Below are positions 43,254-54,860 of a DNA stretch of 64,000 nucleotides, piece by piece (position 1 is the stretch's first letter; every line of letters starts with the position of its first letter). The notes beneath the pieces were generated by a model. That model saw nothing but the letters and a program-made list of their open reading frames with translations. It made no database searches and was not told where the DNA came from. The position numbers and the translations under genes were made by a program. The stretch comes from Paraphoma chrysanthemicola. Lineage: Eukaryota; Ascomycota; Dothideomycetes; Pleosporales; Phaeosphaeriaceae. Location: NCBI GenBank assembly GCA_020744225.1, contig JAGMWG010000006.1:124001-188000 (forward strand), written 5' to 3'.

Positions 43254-44495
43254 ATGGCACGCGCGACACGCTCAAAACCCAAAGCAAAAGAACCCACACC
43301 CGAACCCCCAGTCTCGACCATCAAGCCACTCCCCGCAAGCACATCAAACCCGCCGAAACTGTTCGTGCTACCCAAAGATACCTCGAAAGATGCGCGCATA
43401 GTGACTTTGGACAACCCGGCGAATGGCGCACCATCACGGTACTATTTCTGCCCGACCAAAGGAACCTACGAGTTCACCCGCATCGCCGCGCCGAAGAAGG
43501 AGTGCAGGAGCTGGCTGATTACAGGAGAGAAGAGTGAGGATGTCGAGCAGAAAGAGGGAGATGTACGGATAGGAAGCGGATATGTGAACAAGAGCGCGGA
43601 CCTGTTCGTTGCAACACCCATCGACTTGCTCTTCTTGATCCTGCCAGCCCTAGCACCAAAGAACGCGAAAGACACGAAGCAACACTTCCTGGCATTTGAC
43701 GATTACTTGGATAAACTCTCGTCATCATCACGGCACTGGCGCGCTCTGCTCTCACAGTACCCATCACTCAAAGCCATGATCGAAAAGCGAATGCGCGCCG
43801 TTTCCGACACCGTTGACGCCGGCGACGAAACCATGTACCGTCTATCCCAACCCAAACTCCTCGCCCTCCTCTTCAAGAAAGCAGAGCGCATGTCCACACA
43901 CGGCCTACCACCTAGTCTCGAAGAAAAGTTCATCAAGACCGCCCTCGAGATACCTATCATGAACATCAAGCGCGAGGACAGTTCGCTCAGCGGATCGTCC
44001 ACCGAGAGAGACTCCCAAACCATAACCACAGAATACGCAGACTCGCAAAACACCACCATCACAACCCCAGACATAGTCGCGGAGGAGCCAAAACAAGCCC
44101 TAACCACACCCCCTGAAATCCCACACCTCCTCCGCCTCCGCACATCCTTAACTTACCTCTCAACATCCTACCTACCCAACACCCTCCGCCCCATCATCAC
44201 CACACACCTCTCCTCCGCAACATTCACACCCCTAACAACGCACCTCGCCGCCATCGCGGCGCTCAAATCTGAAGCCGCGGCACTACGATCTATCAGCGAC
44301 AACATCAGCCGGAAACGCGCGTACGAAGAAGACGAGGAGAAGATTGCGGAGCGGGAAGAGAAGAAGCGGAAAAAGGAGGATGAGGAGCGGAGGAAGAAGA
44401 GTGAAAGTTTGGCGGCGCGGAGGTTGAAGAAGGTGGATACGAGTGGGATGAAGAAGATGAGTAGTTTCTTTACAAAAGTGGCGACGAAGAAGTAA
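43254..44495 (+). CDS. Ribonuclease H2 subunit B
   Basis: Single exon, 413 residues. RNase H2B is a non-catalytic subunit of the heterotrimer that removes ribonucleotides from DNA. The family pattern is present: an N-terminal barrel part (KLFVLPKDTSKDARIVTLDN, RYYFCPTKGTYEFTRI), then GYVNKSADLFVATPIDLLFL and ILPALAP, and a helical part LLRLRTSLTYLSTSYLP. The C-terminus is a charged coiled-coil ending KKMSSFFTKVATKK, which looks like a PIP-box (small/aliphatic, then FF) for PCNA binding, as known for human RNASEH2B. The gene is divergent from MCM10. Confidence 0.88.
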   Translation: MARATRSKPKAKEPTPEPPVSTIKPLPASTSNPPKLFVLPKDTSKDARIVTLDNPANGAPSRYYFCPTKGTYEFTRIAAPKKECRSWLITGEKSEDVEQKEGDVRIGSGYVNKSADLFVATPIDLLFLILPALAPKNAKDTKQHFLAFDDYLDKLSSSSRHWRALLSQYPSLKAMIEKRMRAVSDTVDAGDETMYRLSQPKLLALLFKKAERMSTHGLPPSLEEKFIKTALEIPIMNIKREDSSLSGSSTERDSQTITTEYADSQNTTITTPDIVAEEPKQALTTPPEIPHLLRLRTSLTYLSTSYLPNTLRPIITTHLSSATFTPLTTHLAAIAALKSEAAALRSISDNISRKRAYEEDEEKIAEREEKKRKKEDEERRKKSESLAARRLKKVDTSGMKKMSSFFTKVATKK

Positions 44496-44947
44496 CGCGG
44501 CTCGATTGAGCGTTTGCGCATAGAGCATATGGAAGTGTGTGAGGACATGATTGGCATTTGTTACGCGGGTCGGAGTTACATTGCGGACTGTGCGGGGAGC
44601 ATAATGTATCGTATTTCTCATGGTTTTTTGTTCGTGTTGTTTGATTATCATACCACCCATTTCTCCATCTTGTCTGTTACCTAGTCACAGACATACACAA
44701 TTAGTGCACCTTATTATGCTCTTACCAGCCCATTATCATCGCTATTCGAATCGATCATGGGTATCGCAATCCTCCAAACAAGATCGCTATGCAGTCATCA
44801 ATGGTAACAAAGACCATGCAAAACACCAGTATCCAGTCAGGTGACAACTCTCAAGTGAAATGTGGTTGAACAAGCAACTCAGAAACGTTAAGCTTGTGAG
44901 AAAGTCGTACGCATCCAACACTCAAGAAGGACGGGCTAGATGCCGCA
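44496..44947. other. Intergenic region between convergent genes
   Basis: No gene supported; 3' flanks of the RNase H2B gene and the SP/TP-rich protein gene. Confidence 0.5.
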
Positions 44948-46339
44948 TTAGAAGTTGTCAAGTGACATTGATGAAGTGGAGTGCTCACTTCGAGCCCGCT
45001 TGTCGGCCTCGCGCTCGAGCGGCTCTCCGCCACGCTTCTTAGACTCGCGGGTTGAGCCGCCAGAGCCGTGAGCGGACTTGACACGCGACCAGGAGTCAAA
45101 TGAGATTTCTAAATACTTGTTAGCCGCTGTGAAGTTCAAAACTTGTTCAATGTACATACCTCGCTTTGCCTTGCGGACCGTAGGAGGTGGAGTAGCCTCA
45201 GCTGGAGCTTCCGTGAGGTGAATCACAGCCTTTCCATTCCTCCTACTGGGGGTTGCAACAAAAGCCTCGATCTCGGTGTCGGCTTCTTCGTCGTCCTCGT
45301 CGTGACCATTCTGGCGATTGCGCTCCTTGATCTCCTCCTGGAAGAGCAAACGAGGCTTGATAGACGATCGCGTAAGCGGGCGACGAGCGTCAGGGCCAAT
45401 TTGACGCTGAAGCACTCGCTCATCAACTGGGAGCTCCTCATCATTGTGAGATGCAGCGGAAGCGTTAGACGGTGGGCCATCGTGAAACTTGCGGAAGACC
45501 TTCTTGCCGCGGAACAGATAGACCATTCCCTCGTCACGGTCAACGGCATCGCTCATTGCTTCGGTCCGGGCATCGTCCTTCTTGGATTTTTGCGGGGTAG
45601 CTCGGGCTCTGCCTTTGCCCTTCTTCGTAACAAAAGGATTGTCCTCTTCGTCGTCGCGCGTGGGAATGCGCTCTTTCGAGTCTGTGAAGATTTGGATTTT
45701 TTCGGATGACTCTCCAAGGGCGTTTTGCTCGAAGCTTTCTAGGCTGAAAAGGTTCTTCGTCTTACGCGCCTTCCGCGGCGTGGGAACGACTTCATCAATC
45801 GTGGCGTGGCGTTGAGGGAACAAAACGCGTGCAGTCGAGCTTAAGGATGCCTCTGTCTGCAGCGCTCGCTTGCGTGGCGCGCTAGCCGGCGTAGGTAGCA
45901 TGCCCTATGTGCTGTTAGTAACGAACCAGAAGTTTGAAACGCTCAATCCGGTTGCGTTGGAGTGACATACCGGTCCCATGATTGAGCGAAAGCGTCGAGC
46001 AGGCGTGGGTGCCATGTGGTCCGAGTCTGAGTCGAGTGCGGGTACCTCTGGGTGTGCGCGACGTGTTGAGCGAGGCGAGCGGTGTTGAGGCGAGGAAATG
46101 GGTGAGGAGGGTGGTGAGAGCGTGAAATTGGAGATGCGAGCTGTTGCCTTTCGCTTCGAGGAGGCTGTTGGCGTTACGTCACGCCGCGCACGTGGGCTAT
46201 TGTGCTCATGGTGAAGTGAAAGGTCGCGTTGGGCGGCTACTCGTGTCGATCTGCGCGGTGAAAACGGCTCGTAGTTGTGTCCATGCTGCGGCGCCGGCGG
46301 AGTGTGTAGCCGGCGAGGGGGCGACGGAGTGCGCTCCAT
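44948..46339 (-). CDS. SP/TP-rich fungal protein of unknown function
   Basis: Three exons: 46339-45971, 45904-45160, 45108-44948; 424 residues. The second intron (45159-45109) is 51 bp, stop-free and a multiple of three, but has good signals (GTATGT, GCTAAC, TTTAG). The protein is basic, predicted disordered, and carries more than a dozen Ser/Thr-Pro sites, many with a following basic residue (FSPRR, NSPRAR, RSPRS, TPARR, TPRKAR, TPQKSK, TPSRR), as in cyclin-dependent kinase substrates. Conserved-looking blocks are LPTPASAPRKRALQ, TARVLFPQRHATIDE, LFSLESFEQ and VYLFRGKKVFRKFHDG. I do not recognise a named family. It is divergent from DUO1 and shares a promoter with an ACGCGT box, which fits a cell-cycle role (inference). 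Confidence 0.75.
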
Positions 46340-46805
46340 GATGCAGGCGTTTGTTGATTGCGGTCGGTGGAGCTGTGTTGTGTTGTTGTAGCAATGATGG
46401 GTGGAAACAGGCAAGCTCCAAAATCAAAACAACTAGAAACAAGCTCGACGTCACGGATAACAACCGCCTAGAACTTCAATGGATCACGGAGGTATACGCG
46501 TGGTCGTGAATAATGTCGTGAGATAGGGGGCGTGTTGGTGAATCAGGAGTGGGTCGAGCACAATGGGGTCGCGGATCAATATGGCAGGGTCGAGGCAGGT
46601 GTAAGGAAAGGGCGAGGTTGGTGATGGCTGGTTGGCGGGTGCACGGGCCCAACCACCAACGCACCTGCCCGTGCCCTGCAGATGTGGCTCACCGCCCCCA
46701 CCAAACACGTCAAGCACGTCAAGCACGCCAGGTACATGTCAACACAGACGAGATAAACACCAATTGCGAAACGGTGCATCCTGAAACACTTCACAGCATT
46801 CTACC
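46340..46805. other. Shared promoter region of the SP/TP-rich gene and DUO1
   Basis: 466 bp between divergent starts; one perfect ACGCGT box is listed separately. No gene seen. Confidence 0.5.
46496..46501. promoter_or_regulatory. ACGCGT (MluI cell-cycle box)
   Basis: A perfect, palindromic ACGCGT about midway between the divergent starts of the SP/TP-rich gene (46339) and DUO1 (46806). It is the consensus MBF site in yeasts; one copy alone can occur by chance. Confidence 0.4.
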
Positions 46806-47583
46806 ATGGACCCACCCAACATGGACGCGCTGAACCTCTCGGATTCGGATAGTGACGCGCTATTCGACACCCCCGCAGCGCGACAGAACAAGAAGAAGGC
46901 TCACGATGCCGGCACAGATGCAGGAGAAAGCGCAGCGGGCGGGAAGACGCGTATTAAAGAGTCACATTACACCACAGAAGAAGCGCGCGAGGCTGCATTG
47001 CGGAGAGAGCTTGAGAGCATCCGGAACGTCAACAAGGTCATCGAGGGAGTGGTAGAGAGCCTGCAGAAGGCCAAGGATAACATGGAGGTTTGTGGCATCA
47101 AGCGTGGAGTTTATCGTAATACTGACTCGTGGCCAGACTGTCTCTAAAACTGTCCAAAATGCTTCCACCCTACTGCATACTTGGACGCGCATCCTGTCCC
47201 AAACTGAGCACAACCAACGGCTGATCCTGAACCCGCAATGGCAGGGCGCATCGCAAGATCTAGCTGCAATTGAGGAGGAAGAAGTATACCGGCAACAAGC
47301 GGCAGAGCGACGGGCCGCCGAGGAGCAAGCAAGAAGAGAGGCAGCTGCAAGAAGATTAGAGGAGGAGCGAAGGAGGGCAGAGGCGCCGCCAAAGCCCGGT
47401 ACGCGCGGAAGAGGGAGAGGCACCAGAGGTCGCGGGACTTCCACTTCGACCTCGAGCACAGGAGGCTATGTCAGTGTTGGTGGCCAAGCTGGACGAGGCA
47501 TCAGCCGCAGCGGGTCGACAAGCAGTCGAGCTGGCAGTGGAATTGGACGTGGGCTGCGTGGAAGAGGCAGAGGCACGACATAA
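46806..47583 (+). CDS. DUO1: DASH/DAM1 complex subunit DUO1
   Basis: Two exons, 46806-47087 and 47137-47583, joined in phase 0 (GTTTGT...GGCCAG); 242 residues. DUO1 is a subunit of the DASH ring that couples kinetochores to spindle microtubules. The family core is clear: LSDSDSDALFDTP near the start, TEEAREAALRRELESIRNVN, KVIEGVVESLQKAKDNMETV across the junction, then LLHTWTRILSQTEHNQRLIL and NPQWQGASQDLAAIEEEE. A helical E/R/A-rich stretch and a Gly/Arg-rich tail (RGRGRGTRGRGTSTSTS) follow; the RG tail is basic and may contact microtubules (inference). Confidence 0.93.
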
Positions 47584-48126
47584 ACGGTGCATTGTATGCG
47601 ACCGGTTCAGAGCCTTCGATAGGCGTCCGCAACGTCTACCAATATTCGACAATACGATCATCAGTATGCACCAGCTATTCACACCGAGGCCACGCTGCAT
47701 TTTTGTAGGCGTGCCCATGAAGTCCTGCACAGCTGGACGAATTGGCCAATCTTCGAACATAGGAGGTTTGGCACACGCAGTCAGCGCAGGATCTACGCCG
47801 CTCGAGCATGTTGGGTCGCGTGCCGTCCGAATAACCTTCCGACTAAATCGTGGTTGAGGCATGGTCCAGTTGGCATCATGATCGTCGGAATTATCACTGT
47901 ACCTGCAGCGGAGCTGGGCGGGAGTGCTTCTGCAAGTGGTAAGGCTGGCTCGCCTGTCCGCCCCGCCCGCATCGCGGAGAGCACCCCGCCATGCATTCCC
48001 CCGAGCTCTCGCGACCTTTCTTGAGCCTTGATAAATCTTCCGCACCCTCCTCTCCTGATCTTCTTCTCTGGTTTCTTACGCCCACAACTCGACTGTTCCA
48101 CATTGACCTTGACTTATTTCAACACC
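47584..48126. other. Intergenic region between DUO1 and galactokinase
   Basis: No gene supported. A long minus-strand frame runs from 48045 into the DUO1 coding region but looks like a shadow. Contains the galactokinase promoter. Confidence 0.5.
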
Positions 48127-49780
48127 ATGGAGGTCCCAACGGCAACGTCGCTGAGCGACATCTACCCCGAAGACGCGGTGCCAGTCGAGACCAAGCGATG
48201 GGAGAGCATATTAGCAAAGTTCAAGGACCTGTATGGCAAGCAGCCAGACTTTGTCGCACGTAGTCCTGGGCGTGTGAACATCATTGGCGAGGTAGGACTA
48301 CTAGGCCGATATACATAGGCGTCAAGCTAACGCTGCCCAGCACATCGACTACTCCTTGTACGAGGTGCTCCCCATGGCCATCACCGCAGACTTTGTCATG
48401 GCGGTAGCTGTACGGCCTGTCGATGAAAAACGGCGGATACGTATAGCGAATCTCAACTCGCAAAAATTTCCCACGCGCGAGTTCGACATTCCAGAGGGCG
48501 AGATCCCCATTGACGCTTCTGAACATGAGTGGACCAACTACTTCAAGTCGGGGCTCAAGGGCGTATCACAATTGCTGCAGAAGAAGCGCGGCAAGTTCAT
48601 ATCAGTGGGTATGGACATCGTGTGCGACGGCACTGTTCCCAGTGGAGGCGGCCTCTCGAGCTCAGCATCCGTTGTCTGCACCAGCTCGTTGGCAGTCCTA
48701 GCAGCCAATGGTGAGGAGAAGATCGATAAAAAGGAGCTGTGTGAGCTCGCCATCGTATCGGAGCGTGCTGTTGGTGTAAATTCAGGAGGGTAAGGTTGCT
48801 CACACGTGCTCTACATTCTGTCCGCTTACAATAACCGCAGTATGGACCAAGCGGCCTCCGTTTTCTCGCTCCGAGGATCCGCGCTATATGTTTCCTTCAA
48901 GCCCAGCCTCGACTACACGAACATCAAATTCCCACAAACCGACCCAGAACTCACCTTTGTCACCGCGCAAAGCTTTGTCGCTGCAGATAAGCATGTCACC
49001 GCCCCAGTATGCTACAATCTGCGCGTCGTCGAATGCACCTTGGCAGCAGTGTTTCTGGCGAAGGCATTCGGGCTGAAGAAAGACCTTCCTCAAGACTCAT
49101 CTCCGCTCGGTGTCAGTCTAAGGGGATTCCATGACACATACTTCGAGGAGAAAGAGAATGTTTCAGACAACACCAAGGTATCTGTGTCGGATTTTGAGAC
49201 ACAGTTGACGAAGCTCATCCAACACGCTGAGGATTATCTGCCACAGGAGCAAGGCTACACGCGAGCGGAAATCTGCGGTCTTCTGGGTATCTCAGAAGAC
49301 GAGCTCAACAAGCGATACATGTCCAAATTTCCTGTCCGTGCTGATCGATTCATGCTTCGACAACGCACCCTCCATGTATTCAAGGAAGCCCTTCGCGTCA
49401 TCAAGTTCCGCTCGCTACTGTCATCTCCGCCATCAAGTGGCCAGGAGCTCATTCAGTCACTCGGTGACCTCATGAACCAGACGCAAGACTCATGTCGCGA
49501 CGTCTACGACTGCAGCTGCCCTGAGCTTGATGAGCTCTGCGACTTGGCGCGTGCTGCTGGCGCTGCCGGTAGCCGATTGACGGGTGCTGGTTGGGGAGGA
49601 TGCAGCGTGCACCTCGTACCGAAAGACAAAGTGGAGGCGGTCAAGAAGGCATGGGAAGAGAAGTACTACAAGAAGAAGTTCCCGGACATCACCGAGGAAA
49701 AGCTGGCACAGGCAGTCGTCGTCAGCAAGCCCGGCAGTGGCAGCATACTCTTCAAAGTCACAGGAGACAAGCTTGTATAA
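48127..49780 (+). CDS. GAL1: Galactokinase
   Basis: Three exons: 48127-48291, 48341-48789, 48841-49780; 517 residues. It phosphorylates galactose in the Leloir pathway. GHMP-kinase features: galactokinase signature GRVNIIGEHIDYSLYEVLP across the first junction (from residue 48), ATP-binding GTVPSGGGLSSSASV, and the C-terminal LTGAGWGGCSVHLVP. The segment after the second intron begins MDQAASVFSLRG, which contains the substrate-region Asp of the family. No other galactose genes are adjacent, as usual in filamentous fungi. Confidence 0.95.
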
Positions 49781-50019
49781 ATCCTTACAGCGCGCACTTG
49801 CGTGTTTGCTCTGACTGATCTGGTGAGTCAGTTACGCGTCACGACTGTGTGAACGCTTTATTTGCATTTTCTAGATATAAACCCTGAGATACACGTTTGT
49901 CTAGAATCATCAACTCACATTTCGGTCACACAATACTCCTATCACGCCGTCTTTTAAAATCAACCCCGCCATTACACCTTCACACCCGCTTCCCCCATCA
50001 CGTTTCCGCGTCTGCCAAC

Positions 50020-51078
50020 ATGATCACGCGCCTATGTACCAAACTTACTACAATCCGTTACAGGCATGCCCCATCTCCACATAACTTTCAGTCTTCGCGC
50101 GAAAGCCCAGCTTCAGGAGCCACGAATGCAAGCACTCCAGTACGTCGTCCGCTCTCCTTAGCTCAACATATATACTTCCACACCGACACCACCATCCCTA
50201 TCCCTGCACACCATCGCTGTACATACTGCTCCCCACCGCCGAAACATCCCTGGTCCAGCCGTGGTCTCAATCTATTACCCGCGCGTCTCCTCGCCAGAAT
50301 GACTACATCAGCGCCATACTGGCGTCGCAAATCCAGTCGTAAACACCCGGCGCGCAAGACTAGACTGCGGGATGAGCTTGGGCATGATGCGTTTGCGTCG
50401 GGGAATTGGCGCAATAGACACTTTTGGCAAGATGGGGGGAGTGCGCTTGGGGATGAGTTCGGTGTAGGATTTAGTGAGGAAAGTATTGCGAGGCAATTAG
50501 GATACATAAATGTCGGCGCGAGGCGAGATGAGGGGAGATCAGGGGCAAAAGCAAGGTATGGCCTTGCGGATCAACGACGGCGACTTGCGACGGTGGACAG
50601 GGAAGGCTGTTGTTGGCATACATGTGCGTGGAGTGGGTGGGTATGGTGTTGTGGAGGAAGGTGTTGTGTTGGTGCTACGATTGGTGTTGGTACTGCTGAG
50701 CAAAGAAGTGTTGGTGGTGATGACGATGGGCACGTCGACGCGAGAGATGACGTGGCGGATGGTGTGTTGGGACAATGGGATGAAGATGCTTATAAGTCCT
50801 CCCTGAAAGTCCAGGATCTGGATGAGTCTGGAATTGTACCTGCACCCGAGCGTAACGAGAGTATGTCGACCATCGAGACTGGGAAGTTGCTGGAGGAGCC
50901 GAGCGATGTCAGCGGAATGGTAGAAGTTGGAAGGTCATTCATGGCCGAAACAAGGTGCTCGGTCAGTTTGGAGGAGACGAAGCGCGGAATGTGGAGAGAT
51001 GAGTGGGACTGTGATTTTTGTGGTCAAGAGTGTTTTTGCTGGACTGTTAACGCGAACCTCAGCTTAGATGAGACATGA
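50020..51078 (+). CDS. Hypothetical protein, uncertain
   Basis: An open frame of 352 codons from ATG 50020 (open, without ATG, back to 49897). N-terminal half is basic and His/Pro-rich; a middle part (LRDELGHDAFASGNWRNRHFW, GFSEESIARQLGYINVG) reads like real protein; then a Trp/Cys/Gly-rich stretch with low resemblance to protein sequence; the end has CDFCGQECFCW, a possible metal site. Possibly one exon plus an unrecognised intron. No family recognised. Length alone supports it. Confidence 0.4.
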   Translation: MITRLCTKLTTIRYRHAPSPHNFQSSRESPASGATNASTPVRRPLSLAQHIYFHTDTTIPIPAHHRCTYCSPPPKHPWSSRGLNLLPARLLARMTTSAPYWRRKSSRKHPARKTRLRDELGHDAFASGNWRNRHFWQDGGSALGDEFGVGFSEESIARQLGYINVGARRDEGRSGAKARYGLADQRRRLATVDREGCCWHTCAWSGWVWCCGGRCCVGATIGVGTAEQRSVGGDDDGHVDARDDVADGVLGQWDEDAYKSSLKVQDLDESGIVPAPERNESMSTIETGKLLEEPSDVSGMVEVGRSFMAETRCSVSLEETKRGMWRDEWDCDFCGQECFCWTVNANLSLDET

Positions 51079-51731
51079 TCGGGCTTACTGTTTCATGATA
51101 CAGATCACTGAAAGCGCATGGGAGGTGATCTGCTGGCATGAACTCGAATAATGTCGTGCTTGTAGTATTGTAGTGTCTCTAAATGTGTACAAATTTGGCG
51201 AGGAATACTCCAGTTCGAGAAGCTCGCCTGACTTTGAAACGGCATACGGCTTTTCGATCAGGAAACATGTGCTATTTCAAGGTGGGCATGAGTTTGAGAC
51301 TGTAGCCTCACAACAACGTTGCCATTTTGTCCCCGTTTTTTTTAAGTAGCAAGGCTTGCTCCGCTAAGGGCGCACCTCATCGTTTCGGACAATTTTCTGG
51401 TTGAATGCTCACACGTGTATAGACTTGATGATGCAGAATGTTTATTGGACAGAGAGGCTCTGACGTTGCTTAATGTTACGGCTGAATCGCAATATGTCAA
51501 TAGTTGACAGATATTGGCATCAGCAGCCCTGCGAAGTAATGCAACGAAAGCCTTCTGTCACGAATTTGGCAATTCTATCGCTTCAAAGGAGAACTTTTGC
51601 ACGTGATGTTCCGTTCTCTCAAGACGCGAAAGATAGCTCAAACTCTGGGTCACCTCTTCCTCACAAGGCACGGTGGCTTTTAGAACATTATTGTATTTGT
51701 GCGACGGCTCGTGAGCCCAAGGGCTTATGCG
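51079..51731. other. Intergenic region
   Basis: No gene supported; 3' flanks of the neighbours. Confidence 0.5.
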
Positions 51732-52991
51732 TTACGCGTAAATGTAGCAAAAAAACCCCGCAAGCGTGCTCATGGCATCTCCAATTGTAATGTTCGGCAC
51801 ACCAAGATATGGACCCATGGTAATCGCATCTCGTAATGTTGCGTTAGCTCCAAGGCCAGGAAAAATTGTGCCACCACTGAGCGCGTTCTGCCTACTTTTA
51901 ATGTCCTGATTCTGCCAGGTCCACCATACACGATCAATCATGCCGTGATGAGAAAAGAATGCTGGATCTGCAGGTGAGTTGAAAAAGTCCCCACCGGCGC
52001 CTCCGCCAATGGTGTAGTGACCTCCAGCGTGGACGCCCATCTTGCCGTTGGGAAAGTCGCCTTGGTAGATGTTACTGAAGCTCGCTATGTCCGAGTGATC
52101 CTTGATGAGAGCTGAGACAAGTTCGTCGCGCGTTTCATTGGAAGCTTGGACGTTGATATCGCGGGAGAGGCAGCGAGGATTATACCCTAGTCCATCGGCT
52201 TGAGGATTTGGTGGGAGACCGCCGGGTACTTTGAGAATGGTTTGAAGGGGGCCCATATTAACTTTCCAGCTGCAGAAATGTTAGCGAGATTAGCGGGAAA
52301 CCTTGTCCGACTTACTCCTTGAGAGGCCCTGATGTGACACAACCACCACCACTTCCGGGCTGGATTCTCACGAGACATGAAGTTTCAGATGGCAAGCAGG
52401 AACTGTTTCGACCAGAAATGAATGCGCCATCACCTGAAAGACTTGTTTCGCTGCCATCAAAAAAAGGCGAACTCTTTGGGTCCTCTGCCCACCACGCCCA
52501 ATTGTAATAGGGAAAATCATCCTTATAGCCACATTCGTTCCGCAACATTTGTTCGAATGTCCAGGTGTAGTATCGATGCCAGCTGAGAAAATTTCCAGTG
52601 CCATGAATGCTGTTTGCCTGTTGGATGTGGGTTACAATCAGGTCATCGTATCTTGACTTCGCGCCGGGCGCGACTGATGCAGGCGTTCTCGCAGGCAATC
52701 CTGCAAGACAATTGACGGCGCTGATGTAGTTGATCTTTGTAGACTCCGACAATGTAGACCTGAATGTAGATAAGACATAGAAAGCGTACTGAGGCAATAG
52801 AGTAGGACTAACCACTCGCGTCGAATCGATACGCTGTCCATAGTGCATGTCTCTGGGCTAGGATACCCATTTTCAGCTATGTGAAGACCCAAATTGAACA
52901 TTCCTTGTGCTGCTAAGGAATCAACTTCCATGAACTTGGCAGCGCTGGCGCTTCCAGCAAGCCCCATGGGTAAAAGAATGGAAAGCCTCAT
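51732..52991 (-). CDS. Secreted tyrosinase (type-3 copper protein)
   Basis: Three exons: 52991-52813, 52759-52316, 52269-51732; 386 residues; both introns GT-AG with open frame. Signal peptide MRLSILLPMGLAGSASA. CuA site: a His in VTHIQQANSIHGTGNFLSWHRYY (three His in the family's H-x7/8-H-x8-H layout). CuB site: HAGGHYTIGG and, further on, FFSHHGMIDRVWWTWQ. The protein ends shortly after CuB with a FCYIYA tail and lacks the long C-terminal lid of melanin tyrosinases, like the short secreted fungal tyrosinase-like enzymes. Expected activity: o-hydroxylation or oxidation of phenols; natural substrate unknown. Confidence 0.9.
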
Positions 52992-54251
52992 GCTGTGCGT
53001 CTTGCTTGAAACTCAATTAACGCAAGAAGAAAGAAAGGTAATTCTGGGCAGTGACGCAAGATACTCGCTGTAAAGTAGGTTTCTGGTTAGATTCATATGC
53101 GATACGCTTCCTAAAAACAATTCGCGAGAAGCTAATCAGAGCCGCTTGAAAAAAGCCAAGCATGGCCACAAGGCGGCAATTGCAGGGTCTAGGTACTAGG
53201 AATCGCAAGAGTACCATAAATGCGTTCAATGTAATCGAATCAACTATGGGCCGTGCCTTGTTTCAGTACGGAGCCATCTTGCCGTCTCCCACGATATCTC
53301 CAAGGAGCGTAGCATCGTGTATCTGCAACTCGTAGACCTAAGCCGTGGCATGTCAGTCCTACAGTAAAGCTTTTTTGGCGATCTGTATCAGCAAGTGCCA
53401 ATGCTAGATATACTTTCACGCATTCCTGGCTTTACATGTATGCATGTCAAACGATCGATCGGGTCAAACGAAGTACCGCAGTCTGGGGCCACCGACGGAA
53501 AACCGGACGGCTATACCAAGGCTGAGCGGCAGTTTGGCATGTAATCTCTGTCGTTACGCCATCAATATTAATCGCAAATAATCACGATATTCTTTGCCCG
53601 ATCTCTCGGAGCTACCTCGGAGTATGCAGTTTCAGATGACGGCAGATCGAATAGGTCACCTTGCAATTTCTATGTCTCTTAGCTGAGCATCTAAAGTTCT
53701 CTTTCTGAAGTTCCCTACATGGGTGAGCTGCAGCGTTGGGAACCCCTCTTTTCGCTGTACAGGGCATAACCATTCCCGGTTCTAGCAATGCACTCTTGTA
53801 CACGATCACTCACCCCACTTTCCGTAGAAGTTGCCACTTCGGCGCCTTGTTTACAATAACCTCGCACGTGCGAGTGTTCCGGAAGTGGTGCGGGCTTATT
53901 ACATCAATGCGCCTTATCGTATCAGTGCCACCATATCATCTAAGTACGGTATGACGAGGAGCGCGGGACATGTTAACAAAACGTTCTGCTCAAGTTTCAA
54001 GTGCACGGGCAGTGAGAGAGACTCTGAGCAAATTCCTCAATGGCATAATTACAGCGCGTACCCGCTTTCCTCGGTGTACATGAGACATGAGAAACTATTC
54101 CACTTCCTAGATTTGACGAGTTATGCCCCACGGTTGCGATAAGGCCGTTCATGTGCATTGAGGCAGTAGGCCTACGCTTGTTTGAAACTTATTTGGAGAA
54201 CGCCAAGGGCCGAGCAATGCAGTAATTGCTTGCGGTCCACGCAATTGCGCC
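52992..54251. other. Intergenic region
   Basis: About 1.26 kb with no supported gene on either strand; should include the tyrosinase promoter at its left end. Confidence 0.5.
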
Positions 54252-54860
54252 ATGTTTGGCGCATACAACAAGGATGACTCTCTTGACGCCATGATTTTCC
54301 ATGAGTCCAGGAGAAATCATTCTTTCGATGCCGAGAAATCTAGCATCTACAACATCGTACACCTGGCAGTTTCTGCTTCGATCACAACCGATCTTAATGA
54401 GCGGTCCAGTGATGCCGATGGTCTGGAAAGCATGCTACCAAATTATCTAAAGGACCACCACAGGAGGCGACTCGGGGTCGTTCGAGAGAATTGGCGCAAC
54501 CCGGAAGCACGCCAAAAGCCCAGGATTTTGGACCAGGCTCACATTGTATGCTTTGCGCCCAACGGCGGCCCTTTTTCCATTGGAACATGCTCGTTCAGCA
54601 ATGTGATATGGTCTCATCTATCACAAGCGACCGTAGGTAACGGTAAGAAAAAACACGACCTGAATCAAAGCGCGGAGCCAAAAATCGAAAAGTGTGCTAC
54701 ACCATTTCCTTTCAATGCGCTGACCGAAGACATCTCCCGGACTTATTCAGTCTCCTTCTCATTGGCTACCAAGATATCATCCATGTCGGCATTGCATGCA
54801 TGCAGGACGAAGCGAGATCCTCAGCCTCACACACAACGTGAACCCCGCGACCTTATCTAA
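54252..54860 (+). CDS. Doubtful ORF of 202 codons
   Basis: ATG to stop open frame with ordinary amino-acid composition (for example GLESMLPNYLKDHHRRRLGV), no signal peptide, no domain recognised, no splice support. It lies in a gene-poor stretch between the tyrosinase gene and the kinase pseudogene and may be a relic or chance frame. Confidence 0.25.
   Translation: MFGAYNKDDSLDAMIFHESRRNHSFDAEKSSIYNIVHLAVSASITTDLNERSSDADGLESMLPNYLKDHHRRRLGVVRENWRNPEARQKPRILDQAHIVCFAPNGGPFSIGTCSFSNVIWSHLSQATVGNGKKKHDLNQSAEPKIEKCATPFPFNALTEDISRTYSVSFSLATKISSMSALHACRTKRDPQPHTQREPRDLI

Noticed and set aside
47356..48045. 229-codon minus-strand frame
   Set aside because: Overlaps the conserved 3' part of DUO1 in antisense, composition is that of a shadow frame, nothing recognised.
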